From: DASZQY01 sp048498575
Lineage (GTDB): Bacteria; Pseudomonadota; Alphaproteobacteria; Rhizobiales; Kaistiaceae
Direction: 5' to 3'
Assembly (NCBI GenBank): GCA_048498575.1
Contig: JBEHXS010000011.1
Span: 1 to 31,712 of the forward strand
DNA: 31,712 bases
The number at the start of each line of letters is the position of its first letter. The stretch's first letter is position 1. The notes beneath the pieces were generated by a model that saw only the letters and a program-made list of their open reading frames with translations, ran no database searches and was not told where the DNA came from. Position numbers and translations under genes: made by a program. This document shows, piece after piece, positions 15,586 to 23,364 of this stretch.

Positions 15586-17073
15586 TCAGGTAGGCACGTG
15601 CTTCTCATACCAGAGCGCGAACGGAGACAGAACGGGCTCTGCAAGGGCCGTGGACAAGTAGGCGCGCAGTCGCGGCAAGTGGCTGATGTAACTGCGATTT
15701 CCAGCTGCGGCAAAGCGCGCAAAGGCGCCCATGTTCTTGATTGTGCGGAGCGCCGCGGCGACCGTGAATGACCCGCGGAAGGCGCCGGAATCGAAACCGG
15801 GGTCGGTGGCCGCACGGAGCGCGGCGTAGCGGTCGATCAGCGCCGCCTGAAGGGCCGGCGAAATCGTGACGCGGGCATCGTTCAGGAGGGCGGCGACGTC
15901 GTAGGCGGCGGGACCGTGGAACATGTCCTGGAAGTCGATGAAGCCGACGCGGGCGACGCCCAGGCGCTCCGGGAGCCAGAAGAGATTCGCCGACTGGACA
16001 TCGAACAGCACCCAGCTCTGCTCGCCATGGCGGAGCGTTTCGCCAAGGTCGCGCCAGATATCGAACAGCTCGTCACGCGCGGACGATGGCAACGGCTCGT
16101 CGCGCACGGCGGGCACATAGGCATCGGCGAAGATCGCGACTTCCGGCACCAGGGCATCGCCGGCGAAGAGCGGCAGGCGATGGACGCGGCCATCGGGCAG
16201 CGCGAGCTCCGCGGCGCGCGGCACGGCGTGCAGAGTGGCGAGCGCCTCGACGGCGGCGCTGTAGCGCGCCGCCACCGGCGTGCCAGCAGCGAGAAATGAC
16301 GGCTCGCCGAAATCTTCCATCAGCACGAAGCGGGCGGCGACATCGGCAGCGAATATCTCCGGCGCGGAGAGGCCGGCACCGCGCAGCGCGCCGGCGACGG
16401 CGACGAAGGCGGAGGCATCGCGGGCACGGAAGCGGGCGCGCGGATCGCCGGGCGGCAACTGGCCGGAGGCCGGCCAATCCATGAGGATCGCGGTCGCGCC
16501 ATCAGGTTCCGCGACGCGTTCATAGGCGCGGGCCGAGGCATCGCCGGCGATGTGGGTGCGCGTGGCGGCGGGCCAGCCCGAGGCTTCGAGGAAGGCGCGC
16601 GCCGCGGCGGTGTGGACAACGCGGCGGAGGAAGGCGGCGTCGCCGTCGATGACAGCGCGGCGGCCGCTGCCGACGATGTCCAGCGTCACATCGAGGCGCT
16701 CGGCGGACAGCCAGTCCCCTGCCCGCTCCGGCCACTCGACCAGCACGGCGCCCTCGCCGGCGGCGTCGGCAAAGCCGATCTCGGCGAGCTCGCCCGTATC
16801 GGCGATGCGGTAGAGGTCGAAGTGCGCGACCACGAGGCGCGGCGTGGCGTAGGTCTGGACGAGAGTGAAGGTCGGGCTCGGCACCTCGAGCGCCGGATCG
16901 CCGGCGAGGCTGCGGACAAGCGCGCGGGCGAGCGTCGTCTTGCCGGCGCCGAGGCCGCCGCGGAGCGCCACGACATCGCCCGGCCGCAGGACCGCGCCGA
17001 TATCGGCCGCGAGGCGGGCAGTCGCGGCCTCGTCGGGCAGGTCAACGATCAGCGGGGATTCGGTGCGGCTCAC
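15586..17073 (-). CDS. Fusion of TsaE (tRNA t6A ATPase) and AmgK-like amino-sugar phosphotransferase
   Basis: 495 aa from a GTG start. Residues 1 to about 150 are TsaE: Walker A RGGLGAGKTT (38-47), SPTFTLVQTY (66-75), FDLYRI (85-90) and EWPER (113-117). TsaE is the ATPase that drives the TsaB-TsaD-TsaE complex making N6-threonylcarbamoyl-adenosine in tRNA. Residues from about 170 to the end form an aminoglycoside-phosphotransferase-fold kinase like AmgK (anomeric MurNAc/GlcNAc kinase). It has a nucleotide loop GDASARAYERV (177-187), catalytic Asp358 and Asn363 in LFDVQSANLFWLPER, and metal-binding Asp380 in IDFQD. The usual His before the catalytic Asp is Phe here. The same fusion is known in Hyphomicrobiales. 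murU follows after 20 bases, supporting a MurNAc recycling role for the second half. Confidence 0.9.
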   Translation of the reverse strand: MSRTESPLIVDLPDEAATARLAADIGAVLRPGDVVALRGGLGAGKTTLARALVRSLAGDPALEVPSPTFTLVQTYATPRLVVAHFDLYRIADTGELAEIGFADAAGEGAVLVEWPERAGDWLSAERLDVTLDIVGSGRRAVIDGDAAFLRRVVHTAAARAFLEASGWPAATRTHIAGDASARAYERVAEPDGATAILMDWPASGQLPPGDPRARFRARDASAFVAVAGALRGAGLSAPEIFAADVAARFVLMEDFGEPSFLAAGTPVAARYSAAVEALATLHAVPRAAELALPDGRVHRLPLFAGDALVPEVAIFADAYVPAVRDEPLPSSARDELFDIWRDLGETLRHGEQSWVLFDVQSANLFWLPERLGVARVGFIDFQDMFHGPAAYDVAALLNDARVTISPALQAALIDRYAALRAATDPGFDSGAFRGSFTVAAALRTIKNMGAFARFAAAGNRSYISHLPRLRAYLSTALAEPVLSPFALWYEKHVPT

Positions 17074-17085
17074 GGCCGCGACAGT

Positions 17086-19566
17086 TCACGCGGCGGCGCT
17101 GGCGTCAAGCGCCGGACGCACCGGCAGGCGGACCTTGGCGACGGTGCCCTTGCCCTCCTCCGAGGCGATCTCGACGGTGCCGCCGTGGAGGGCGGCGAGA
17201 CTCTTGACGATGGACAGGCCGAGGCCGACGCCGCCGCGGGCATTGCCCTGCGACATGGCGGCGAAGCGATCGAAGACGGAATTGAGGAAGGCCGCCGGAA
17301 TGCCGGCGCCGTCATCGGCGACGGTGAACTCGATGAAGGCGCCGACGCGCCCCGCCGACAGGCGGACGACGCCGCCTTCGCGCGAGAAGGCGATGGCATT
17401 GGACAGGAGGTTGAACAGAATCTGGCGGACGCGGCGGGCATCGGCGACGAGATCGCCGACGTCGCGATCGACCTGGGTCTCGAGCCGGAGGCGGCTTTCG
17501 TCGAAGCGGCCCTGAACCTCGGCGACGGCCTCGCCGACGATCGTCCGGACGTCGATCTCGGCGAGATCGAGGCCCATGATGCCGGCATCGATCGAGGTGA
17601 GGTCGAGGATGTTGTTGACGATGGCGAGGAGCTGCTCGCTCGACGCCAGGACGTGGCCGTTGTACTCGCGCTGGCGGTCGTTCAACGGGCCGACGCGCGG
17701 ATTGGACAACAGCTCCGAGAAACCGATGATGTTGGTGAGCGGCGAGCGCAGCTCGTAGCTGACGTGGTGGATGAAGGCGTTCTTCAGGCTGTCGGAGGCC
17801 TCGAGCGCCTCGTTACGCTCGACCAGCGCGCGCTCGACATGGACGCTGTCGCTGACGTCGACGAAGGTGACCATTGTCTGGCCGTCGGGCAGCGGCACGG
17901 TGGCGTAATCGATGACGCGGCCGCCGGGGCGCTCCATGCGGCCGGAGATGGTGGCGCGGGTCTCGTCGAGGCCAGCGACGCAGGCGGTGAAGCGGCGCCA
18001 CATGGCCTCATCGTCGCCGGGCCGGCGGAGCACCGCGACGATCTCGTTGATGTGCGGGCGGACGGCGAGCACCGCCGGATCGAGCGACCAGATGGCGGCG
18101 AAGGCGGGATTGTTGAGGCGCAGCCGCCCGTCGGAGCCAAACACCGCGACACCTTCGGAAAGATGATCCAGCGTTTCGCCCTGGACGCTGACCAGCGAAT
18201 TGTAGCGGCTCTCGAGATCGAGGCGCTCGGTGACGTTCTCGTAGACCCAGGTGGCGCCGCCCTGCGGATGCGGATTGGCGATGACGCGGAGCGTCTGGCC
18301 ATCGGGCATGTGCCACCACTGCTCGCGCGCCTCCGTCGAATTGTACGCGGCGAACAGCGTGTTCCGCCACGAGCGGAAGTCGGCCTGCTCGGGCAGCTTA
18401 CGCGAGGCGCGCAGGCGATCGAGAATCGCGGTCTCTTCCGGCGCCGACTCGAGGAAGCCGGGATCGAGCTCGAAGAGCGCGCGATAGGCGGCGTTGTACG
18501 AACGCAGGCGATGATCGGGACCGAAGACGGCGACGGCGGTCTGCAACTGATCGAGCGTGCGCGCGTTGAACTGCACCTCGCGACGGAGCGCCGCCTGCGC
18601 CGCCTCGATCTCGGTGACGTCGATGGCGATGCCGGCGCTGCCGCCCGACGACACGACGTCGGCGATATCGAAGATGCGACGCGCGCCGGCGACGATCGCC
18701 GACATGCGCCGCGAGAAGACCGGCGAGGACGAATGGGCAGCGTGGATGCCGTTGCGGCTGTTGGTATCGAGCAGCTCGAGACTGTGGGCGACGGCCTCGG
18801 CGGCATCCTTCGCCTCGACGGCGGCGGCGTAGGCGGCGTTGACCCAGGCGAGCGCGCCCTTCTGGTCGCGGAGCCAGACCGGCATGGGCGCTGCGGCGAG
18901 CATGGCGCGGGTTGTTTCGAGCTCGCCGGCAAGCACGGCATTGCGCGCGTCGGACTCGGCGCGCGCCAGCCGCTCGCCGGTCAGATCGCGGAAGCGGGCG
19001 ATCGCCGAGCCACCCAGCGCGCGGCCACGCACCTCGATGAGGCGGGAGTCGCGCGTGGACACAACGTATTGAAAATGCTCGCCTCTTTCCTGCAGGCGGG
19101 CGATGAGTGCAAGCAGCCGCTGGGCCGATTCCTGCCGCAGCCAACTGGGGAAATCGAGAAAGGCGAAATCGTCGGGCGGCGCACCGGCAGCCTGCGGCAG
19201 CGAGCCCGCCACCAGCGGCGGTTCACCCGGCCCGCCCCATGCGACGAGACGCTCATCCTCGGCGTTGACGAGAGCCTCGGCGCGATCGGCGAGCGACTTC
19301 AGATCGGCGACCTCGAGACGCAGACGTGCGTTCTCGCGCTCGGTGCGATCGCGCGCACGCACGAGATAGATGGCGCTGGCGACGGCGAAGATCATCGCGC
19401 CGATGAGCGCCGACATCATGACGATCTGCGCGACGCCGAAGCTCTGGTTGAAAATTTCGGAAGGCAGGTAGGTCGCAGCGCGCGCACGCGCTGTCAGCGA
19501 GAGGCTGAATGCGACGGCGGACACGGCAATGCGAATCGCCAATGTCTTCCCGCCATGCAGTCGCAT
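17086..19566 (-). CDS. DivL-like PAS sensor with tyrosine in place of the phospho-histidine
   Basis: 826 aa. The N-terminus has a hydrophobic segment at 10-30 (signal or first membrane segment) and a second at about 46-68. A short coiled coil (about 72-100) leads into several PAS-like regions, about 100-200, 215-325, 335-450 and 455-575. The dimerisation/phosphotransfer helix reads HHVSYELRSPLTNIIGF. The residue that is normally His is Tyr604 (codon TAC at 17755-17757). The ATPase domain is complete: N box FNLLSNAIAFS, G1 DDGAGIP, and G2 GVGLGLSIVKSL. In Caulobacter DivL, which also has Tyr there, the protein controls CckA and thereby CtrA. Orthology is inferred from the Tyr, architecture and ahcY neighbourhood. 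It should not act as an ordinary histidine autokinase. Confidence 0.88.
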   Translation of the reverse strand: MRLHGGKTLAIRIAVSAVAFSLSLTARARAATYLPSEIFNQSFGVAQIVMMSALIGAMIFAVASAIYLVRARDRTERENARLRLEVADLKSLADRAEALVNAEDERLVAWGGPGEPPLVAGSLPQAAGAPPDDFAFLDFPSWLRQESAQRLLALIARLQERGEHFQYVVSTRDSRLIEVRGRALGGSAIARFRDLTGERLARAESDARNAVLAGELETTRAMLAAAPMPVWLRDQKGALAWVNAAYAAAVEAKDAAEAVAHSLELLDTNSRNGIHAAHSSSPVFSRRMSAIVAGARRIFDIADVVSSGGSAGIAIDVTEIEAAQAALRREVQFNARTLDQLQTAVAVFGPDHRLRSYNAAYRALFELDPGFLESAPEETAILDRLRASRKLPEQADFRSWRNTLFAAYNSTEAREQWWHMPDGQTLRVIANPHPQGGATWVYENVTERLDLESRYNSLVSVQGETLDHLSEGVAVFGSDGRLRLNNPAFAAIWSLDPAVLAVRPHINEIVAVLRRPGDDEAMWRRFTACVAGLDETRATISGRMERPGGRVIDYATVPLPDGQTMVTFVDVSDSVHVERALVERNEALEASDSLKNAFIHHVSYELRSPLTNIIGFSELLSNPRVGPLNDRQREYNGHVLASSEQLLAIVNNILDLTSIDAGIMGLDLAEIDVRTIVGEAVAEVQGRFDESRLRLETQVDRDVGDLVADARRVRQILFNLLSNAIAFSREGGVVRLSAGRVGAFIEFTVADDGAGIPAAFLNSVFDRFAAMSQGNARGGVGLGLSIVKSLAALHGGTVEIASEEGKGTVAKVRLPVRPALDASAAA

Positions 19567-19685
19567 GCAGAGGACCTCTCCGTCCCAGTCCCTCTACTCG
19601 TGGGTCACTCAAAGAGTGCAACTGACATTTACGGGGAACATCGATCCGCGCGCCCCGGGGCAGCTCACGCTCCCACCCCCTTCGC

Positions 19686-19731
19686 GAATCACCTTCATGT
19701 ATAGCCTCTCGCGGAATCGCCGCGAAGAGTC
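19686..19731. promoter_or_regulatory. Cluster of three GANTC (CcrM-type) sites upstream of the divL-like gene
   Basis: GAATC at 19686-19690, GAATC at 19714-19718 and GAGTC at 19727-19731. GANTC is the target of the alphaproteobacterial cell-cycle methylase CcrM and of the regulator GcrA. All three fall within the candidate promoter of the DivL-like gene. The sites are seen directly; their use is inferred. Confidence 0.5.
19699..19727 (-). promoter_or_regulatory. Candidate promoter of the divL-like gene
   Basis: On the minus strand CTTCGC (19722-19727), a 17-base spacer and CTATAC (19699-19704) resemble the alphaproteobacterial CTTGAC-17-CTATAT pattern, with 4/6 and 5/6 matches. An imperfect inverted repeat (CTCTCGCGG / CCGCGAAGAG, 19707-19730) overlaps the spacer. 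The leader would be about 125 bases. Confidence 0.35.
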
Positions 19732-19782
19732 AGGAGGCGTGAAAAGCGCTCGCTGTTGTGGCGGCGCGACAGGACACCGCAA

Positions 19783-21183
19783 TCAGTAGCGGTATTGCTC
19801 GGCCTTGTACGGTCCGGCGACGGCGACGCCGATGTACGCGGCCTGGTTGGGACTGAGCTCGGAGAGGCGAGCGCCGATCTTGGCGAGGTGGAGGCGGGCG
19901 ACTTTTTCGTCGAGCGCCTTGGGCAGCGTGTAGACCTCGCGCTTATAGTGACCCTGCTTCGTGTAGAGCTCGATCTGCGCCAGCGTCTGGTTGGTGAAGC
20001 TCGCCGACATGACGAAGCTCGGATGACCCATGGCGTTGCCGAGATTCACCAGACGTCCTTCCGACAAGAGCACGATGCGCTTGCCGTCGGGGAACTCGAT
20101 CTCATCGACCTGCGGCTTGACGTTGTGCCATTTGAGATTGCGCAGCGCGGCGACCTGAATCTCGGAATCGAAGTGGCCGATGTTACAGACGATGGCGCGG
20201 TGCTTCATCTTGCGCATGTGGTCGATGGTGATGACATCGACGTTGCCGGTGGCGGTGACGAAGATGTCGGCGCGCGGGGCGGCGTCATCCATGGTCACGA
20301 CCTCGTAGCCTTCCATCGCCGCCTGCAGCGCGCAGATCGGATCGATCTCGGAGACGAGCACGCGCGCGCCGGCCTGGCGAAGCGAGGCGGCCGAGCCCTT
20401 GCCGACATCGCCGAAGCCCGCGACCATCGCGACCTTGCCGGCCATCATCACGTCAGTGCCGCGGCGGATGCCATCGACCAGCGACTCGCGGCAGCCGTAG
20501 AGATTGTCGAACTTCGACTTGGTGACCGAGTCGTTGACGTTGATCGCCGGGAAGAGAAGCGTGCCCTTCTTCTGCATGTCGTAGAGGCGATGCACGCCGG
20601 TAGTCGTCTCCTCGGTGACGCCGCGGATGTTCTTGGCGATCGCCGTGTAGAAGCCGGGCTTTGACTTCAGCCGCTGCTTGATGGCGCCGAAGAAGGCTTC
20701 CTCCTCCTCGTTGCCGGGCTTGTCGAGGAAGGCGGTGTCGCCGTCCTCGGCGCGCTTGCCGTAGTGCACCAGCAGGGTCGCGTCGCCACCGTCGTCGAGG
20801 ATCATGTTGGGCGTGCCGCCATCGGCCCACTCAAAGATGCGGTGGGTGTAGTCCCAGTAATCGGTGAGACTCTCGCCCTTGATGGCGAAAACCGGCGTGC
20901 CGCCGGCGGCGATGGCGGCGGCAGCATGATCCTGGGTCGAGTAGATATTGCACGAGGCCCAGCGGACATCGGCGCCGAGCGCCTTCAGCGTCTCGATGAG
21001 CACCGCCGTCTGGATGGTCATGTGGAGGGAGCCGGCGACGCGGGCGCCCTTCAGCGGCTGCTTCGGGCCGTATTCCTCGCGGGTGGCCATCAGGCCGGGC
21101 ATCTCGGTCTCGGCGAGCGAGATTTCCTTACGCCCCCAATCGGCGAGGCCGAGATCCTTGACGACAAAATCGGCGGCGGGCAT
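19783..21183 (-). CDS. ahcY: Adenosylhomocysteinase
   Basis: 466 aa, a cytoplasmic NAD-dependent enzyme that splits S-adenosylhomocysteine to adenosine and homocysteine, clearing the inhibitor of methyltransferases. The Rossmann signature GFGDVGKG lies at 256-263. The substrate-domain residues in SLHMTIQTAVLIETL (52-66) and NVNDSVTKSKFDN (215-227) are present, and the chain ends in KAEQYRY as the family requires. An insert of about 40 residues around 140-180 marks the long bacterial/plant form. An AGGAG ribosome site precedes the ATG at 21183. It has its own promoter candidate, so it is separable from the PTS operon upstream. The DivL-like gene follows after 216 bases. Confidence 0.97.
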   Translation of the reverse strand: MPAADFVVKDLGLADWGRKEISLAETEMPGLMATREEYGPKQPLKGARVAGSLHMTIQTAVLIETLKALGADVRWASCNIYSTQDHAAAAIAAGGTPVFAIKGESLTDYWDYTHRIFEWADGGTPNMILDDGGDATLLVHYGKRAEDGDTAFLDKPGNEEEEAFFGAIKQRLKSKPGFYTAIAKNIRGVTEETTTGVHRLYDMQKKGTLLFPAINVNDSVTKSKFDNLYGCRESLVDGIRRGTDVMMAGKVAMVAGFGDVGKGSAASLRQAGARVLVSEIDPICALQAAMEGYEVVTMDDAAPRADIFVTATGNVDVITIDHMRKMKHRAIVCNIGHFDSEIQVAALRNLKWHNVKPQVDEIEFPDGKRIVLLSEGRLVNLGNAMGHPSFVMSASFTNQTLAQIELYTKQGHYKREVYTLPKALDEKVARLHLAKIGARLSELSPNQAAYIGVAVAGPYKAEQYRY

Positions 21184-21227
21184 GGCGAACTCCTGGGCGA
21201 AACGGCGGGATGGCTTGCTTGGGCGGG

Positions 21228-21256
21228 GTTATAGCCAGGCCAATCCGCGGAGGCAA
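21228..21256 (-). promoter_or_regulatory. Promoter of ahcY
   Basis: On the minus strand TTGCCT (21251-21256), exactly 17 bases, then TATAAC (21228-21233). The expected transcript starts near 21221, leaving a leader of about 38 bases with an AGGAG site. The leader is too short for a SAH or SAM riboswitch. It lies only 20 bases past the stop of the amine oxidase gene. Confidence 0.6.
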
Positions 21257-21275
21257 TAAGGATATAAAGATTTGT

Positions 21276-22523
21276 TTATGTAGCCTGCCGCGTGAGGACG
21301 GCTATGGCCTCATCGGCGGCGCGGACGCCTGACAGGTAAGCGCCGTGGGCGGTGGAATAATCGGCGCGGGAGGTGGCTTCGCCGGCGAAGAACACGCGAC
21401 CCTCCACCGGCGCGGCAAGCACGGCGCGATCGTCGGCATGGCCGGGCAGCGCATAGGAATAAGAGCCGCGGGCGAACGGGTCCTTGCCCCAGCGATGCTC
21501 GCCCAGGCGATGCAGGCGCGCGGCGAAGGCGCTGCCGAAGATGCCGGTGAGCTCGGCAACCGCGAAATCCCAGAAGGCGTCCGGCCCGCCCGATTCGAGC
21601 TCGGCAGCGAGGCGGCCACCGAAGTAAGCCTCGATCTCGGGACGGCCGAACGGGCGGAAGTGGTAGGCCGCCGTCGCCGTGCGGTCCATGCGCCCGAAGG
21701 CGCGGCTCTCCTCCTGGAACTCGTCGGCGCCGTCGAGGCCGAGGAACAGCTTGTCGGCGAGGCCGAGCGGAAGATTGGCTGCCGCCGCTACCTTCGCGGG
21801 CAACGCCGGCAGGAAGAGCGACCCGCTCTCCGCGATGATGTTGCTGGACAGCGTGACGACGACCGCGCGGCAGGCAAGCGTGCCGGTCGTGGTCTCGATC
21901 GCCAAACGCTGACCGCGGCGATCGATGTGCAGGACCTCCGCGCCCAGCGTCACCGGCAGCCCGGCGGCGTAACCGGCAATCAGCGCGCCATAGCCTTCGA
22001 CCACGCGCCAGTTCACGCCGGTATCGTCATAGCGGGCGAGATCGCGCGCCGAGACGCGCTCGAGCTCGGCGCCGGAATAGAAGGTGCTGACCGCATCGAG
22101 CAGCGGATTCCACTTGCCGCCGGAAGGCAGGAACGAGGCCGCGCTGCGATCGGGAATGCCCTCGGGAAACTCGTCGAGGGTGCTGCGGAACTTCCAGATG
22201 GCCTCGCCGAATTCTTTTTGCTCGGCGCCGGGCGCACCCTTGGGCAGCACCGGCCGCGACCACGGCGGCGGCGTGCGGTCGATCCCGAAGCCACGCGCCT
22301 CGGCGATCTCGCGCCAGACGTTGCGATCGGCCGAATGCAGCCAGCCGCAGCCGAGGTCGACGGGAAAGCCGCCGGGCGCGGCAATCGTCCAGGCGCGGCC
22401 GCCGACGCGGTCGCGCGCCTCGACCAGCATGACCTCGAGGCCGGCGTCGACCAGCCGGCGCGCCGCGGCGATGCCGGCGGCGCCGGCGCCGACGACCACG
22501 ACGTCAAAGTCGCTGCCGCTCAT
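21276..22523 (-). CDS. Flavin-dependent amine oxidase family protein
   Basis: 415 aa, an FAD-dependent oxidoreductase of the monoamine/polyamine oxidase family. The dinucleotide motif VVVVGAGAAGIAAARRL has the three glycines at 12, 14 and 17. The second FAD contact ARDRVGGRAWT is at 36-46. The C-terminal FAD segment VFFAGEATSRADYSTAHGAYLSG is near 370-395. There is no signal peptide, so it is cytoplasmic, and no covalent-flavin cysteine next to the C-terminal motif. The substrate is unknown. It starts three bases after the HPr gene ends, with its ribosome site inside HPr's last codons, and appears to be the last gene of the chvI operon. Its place between ptsH and ahcY is not the arrangement I would expect. 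Confidence 0.88.
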   Translation of the reverse strand: MSGSDFDVVVVGAGAAGIAAARRLVDAGLEVMLVEARDRVGGRAWTIAAPGGFPVDLGCGWLHSADRNVWREIAEARGFGIDRTPPPWSRPVLPKGAPGAEQKEFGEAIWKFRSTLDEFPEGIPDRSAASFLPSGGKWNPLLDAVSTFYSGAELERVSARDLARYDDTGVNWRVVEGYGALIAGYAAGLPVTLGAEVLHIDRRGQRLAIETTTGTLACRAVVVTLSSNIIAESGSLFLPALPAKVAAAANLPLGLADKLFLGLDGADEFQEESRAFGRMDRTATAAYHFRPFGRPEIEAYFGGRLAAELESGGPDAFWDFAVAELTGIFGSAFAARLHRLGEHRWGKDPFARGSYSYALPGHADDRAVLAAPVEGRVFFAGEATSRADYSTAHGAYLSGVRAADEAIAVLTRQAT

Positions 22524-22526
22524 GGG

Positions 22527-22826
22527 TTATTCCTCCTCGCCGAAGCGATCGGCGACAAGCGCGACGAGCGCCTTCACCGCGGCCTCGGCATCTTCACCCT
22601 CGGCGGCGATGCGGATCACGGCGCCATGGCCGGCGGAGAGCATCATCAGGCCCATGATCGAAGTGCCGCCGACGCTCGACTGATCCTTGGACACGGTGAT
22701 CGCCGCCGAGAACTGCTCGGCGCAATGCACGAACTTGGCGGAGGCGCGCGCGTGCAGCCCCTTCTTGTTGACGATGGGCACATCCTCGGAGAAGCGCGGA
22801 GAGCCGGAAGCGGCGTCGTCGGTCAT
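22527..22826 (-). CDS. ptsH: Phosphocarrier protein HPr
   Basis: 99 aa. HPr passes phosphate from PTS enzyme I to EIIA proteins. The phospho-accepting His25 lies in NKKGLHARASAKF. The regulatory serine is Ser56 in GGTSIMGLMML, corresponding to Ser46 of Bacillus HPr, the site used by HprK. An acidic extension of about ten residues precedes the core, common in alphaproteobacteria. No sugar permease (EIIB/EIIC) is nearby, so this is probably a regulatory rather than a transport PTS. The EIIA gene is 15 bases upstream and the kinase hprK lies two genes upstream. The last codons (GEEE) contain the strong ribosome site for the amine oxidase gene. Confidence 0.96.
   Translation of the reverse strand: MTDDAASGSPRFSEDVPIVNKKGLHARASAKFVHCAEQFSAAITVSKDQSSVGGTSIMGLMMLSAGHGAVIRIAAEGEDAEAAVKALVALVADRFGEEE
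22531..22538 (-). promoter_or_regulatory. Strong ribosome site of the amine oxidase gene, inside ptsH
   Basis: GAGGAGGA on the minus strand lies 7 bases before the amine oxidase ATG and encodes the end of HPr. It argues for coupled translation of the two genes. Confidence 0.65.
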
Positions 22827-22841
22827 GGAACGCAGCTTATG

Positions 22842-23243
22842 CTATTTCCCGTTCAGCACCTGGCTGGCCACGTTGATGTACTTGCGGCCGGCATCCTGGG
22901 CGTCCTCGATGGCGACGGCGAGCGACTTCTCACCGCGCACGCTGGCGAGCTTGATCAGCATCGGCAGGTTGACGCCGGCGATCACCTCGACGCGGCCAGC
23001 CTCCATCACCGAGATGGCGAGATTGGACGGCGTGCCGCCGAACATGTCGGTGAGGACGATGACGCCATCGCCGGTGTCGACCGTGGCGACGGCATCGATG
23101 ATGTCCTGACGGCGGCGCTCGATGTCATCGTCGGGGCCGATCGAGACGGTCTCGACCTGCTGCTGGTGGCCGACGACATGCTCCAGCGCGGCGCGAAATT
23201 CTACGGCGAGGCGTCCGTGGGTGACGAGGACAAGTCCGATCAT
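22842..23243 (-). CDS. PTS EIIA component, mannose family
   Basis: 133 aa. The phospho-accepting His9 is in LVLVTHGRLA, and VLTDMFGGTPSNLAI is the second family motif. No EIIB domain is attached, so it is a stand-alone EIIA that can take phosphate from HPr but has no partner transporter in view. The ATG at 23243 gives the family N-terminus MIGLVLVTHG. A longer frame reaching 23306 adds 21 residues of Ala/Pro/Arg-rich sequence without homology, and an in-frame GTG at 23255 is a minor alternative. It lies between hprK (121-base gap) and ptsH (15-base gap). A regulatory function in Hyphomicrobiales is established family knowledge; its target here is not visible. Confidence 0.93.
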   Translation of the reverse strand: MIGLVLVTHGRLAVEFRAALEHVVGHQQQVETVSIGPDDDIERRRQDIIDAVATVDTGDGVIVLTDMFGGTPSNLAISVMEAGRVEVIAGVNLPMLIKLASVRGEKSLAVAIEDAQDAGRKYINVASQVLNGK

Positions 23244-23364
23244 CGACGCTTTCACGGGCCCAGCTGGGGCCGCCGGAGCAGGCGCCCGACGGCAACGGGG
23301 CGCCATCTTGGCCCAACATTATTGCAATGCAAGAGGCTTATGAAACACCTTGTGCCACAATGAC

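Noticed and set aside
16552..19704. A 1,050-codon plus-strand open frame opposite the tsaE/amgK and divL-like genes
   Set aside because: It spans two real minus-strand genes and the gap between them; its translation has no domain pattern.
21184..21275. A SAH or SAM riboswitch upstream of ahcY
   Set aside because: The leader after the candidate promoter is only about 38 bases and shows no conserved riboswitch core.
21345..23363. A 672-codon plus-strand open frame over the amine oxidase, HPr and EIIA genes
   Set aside because: It crosses three genes with clear family motifs on the other strand.
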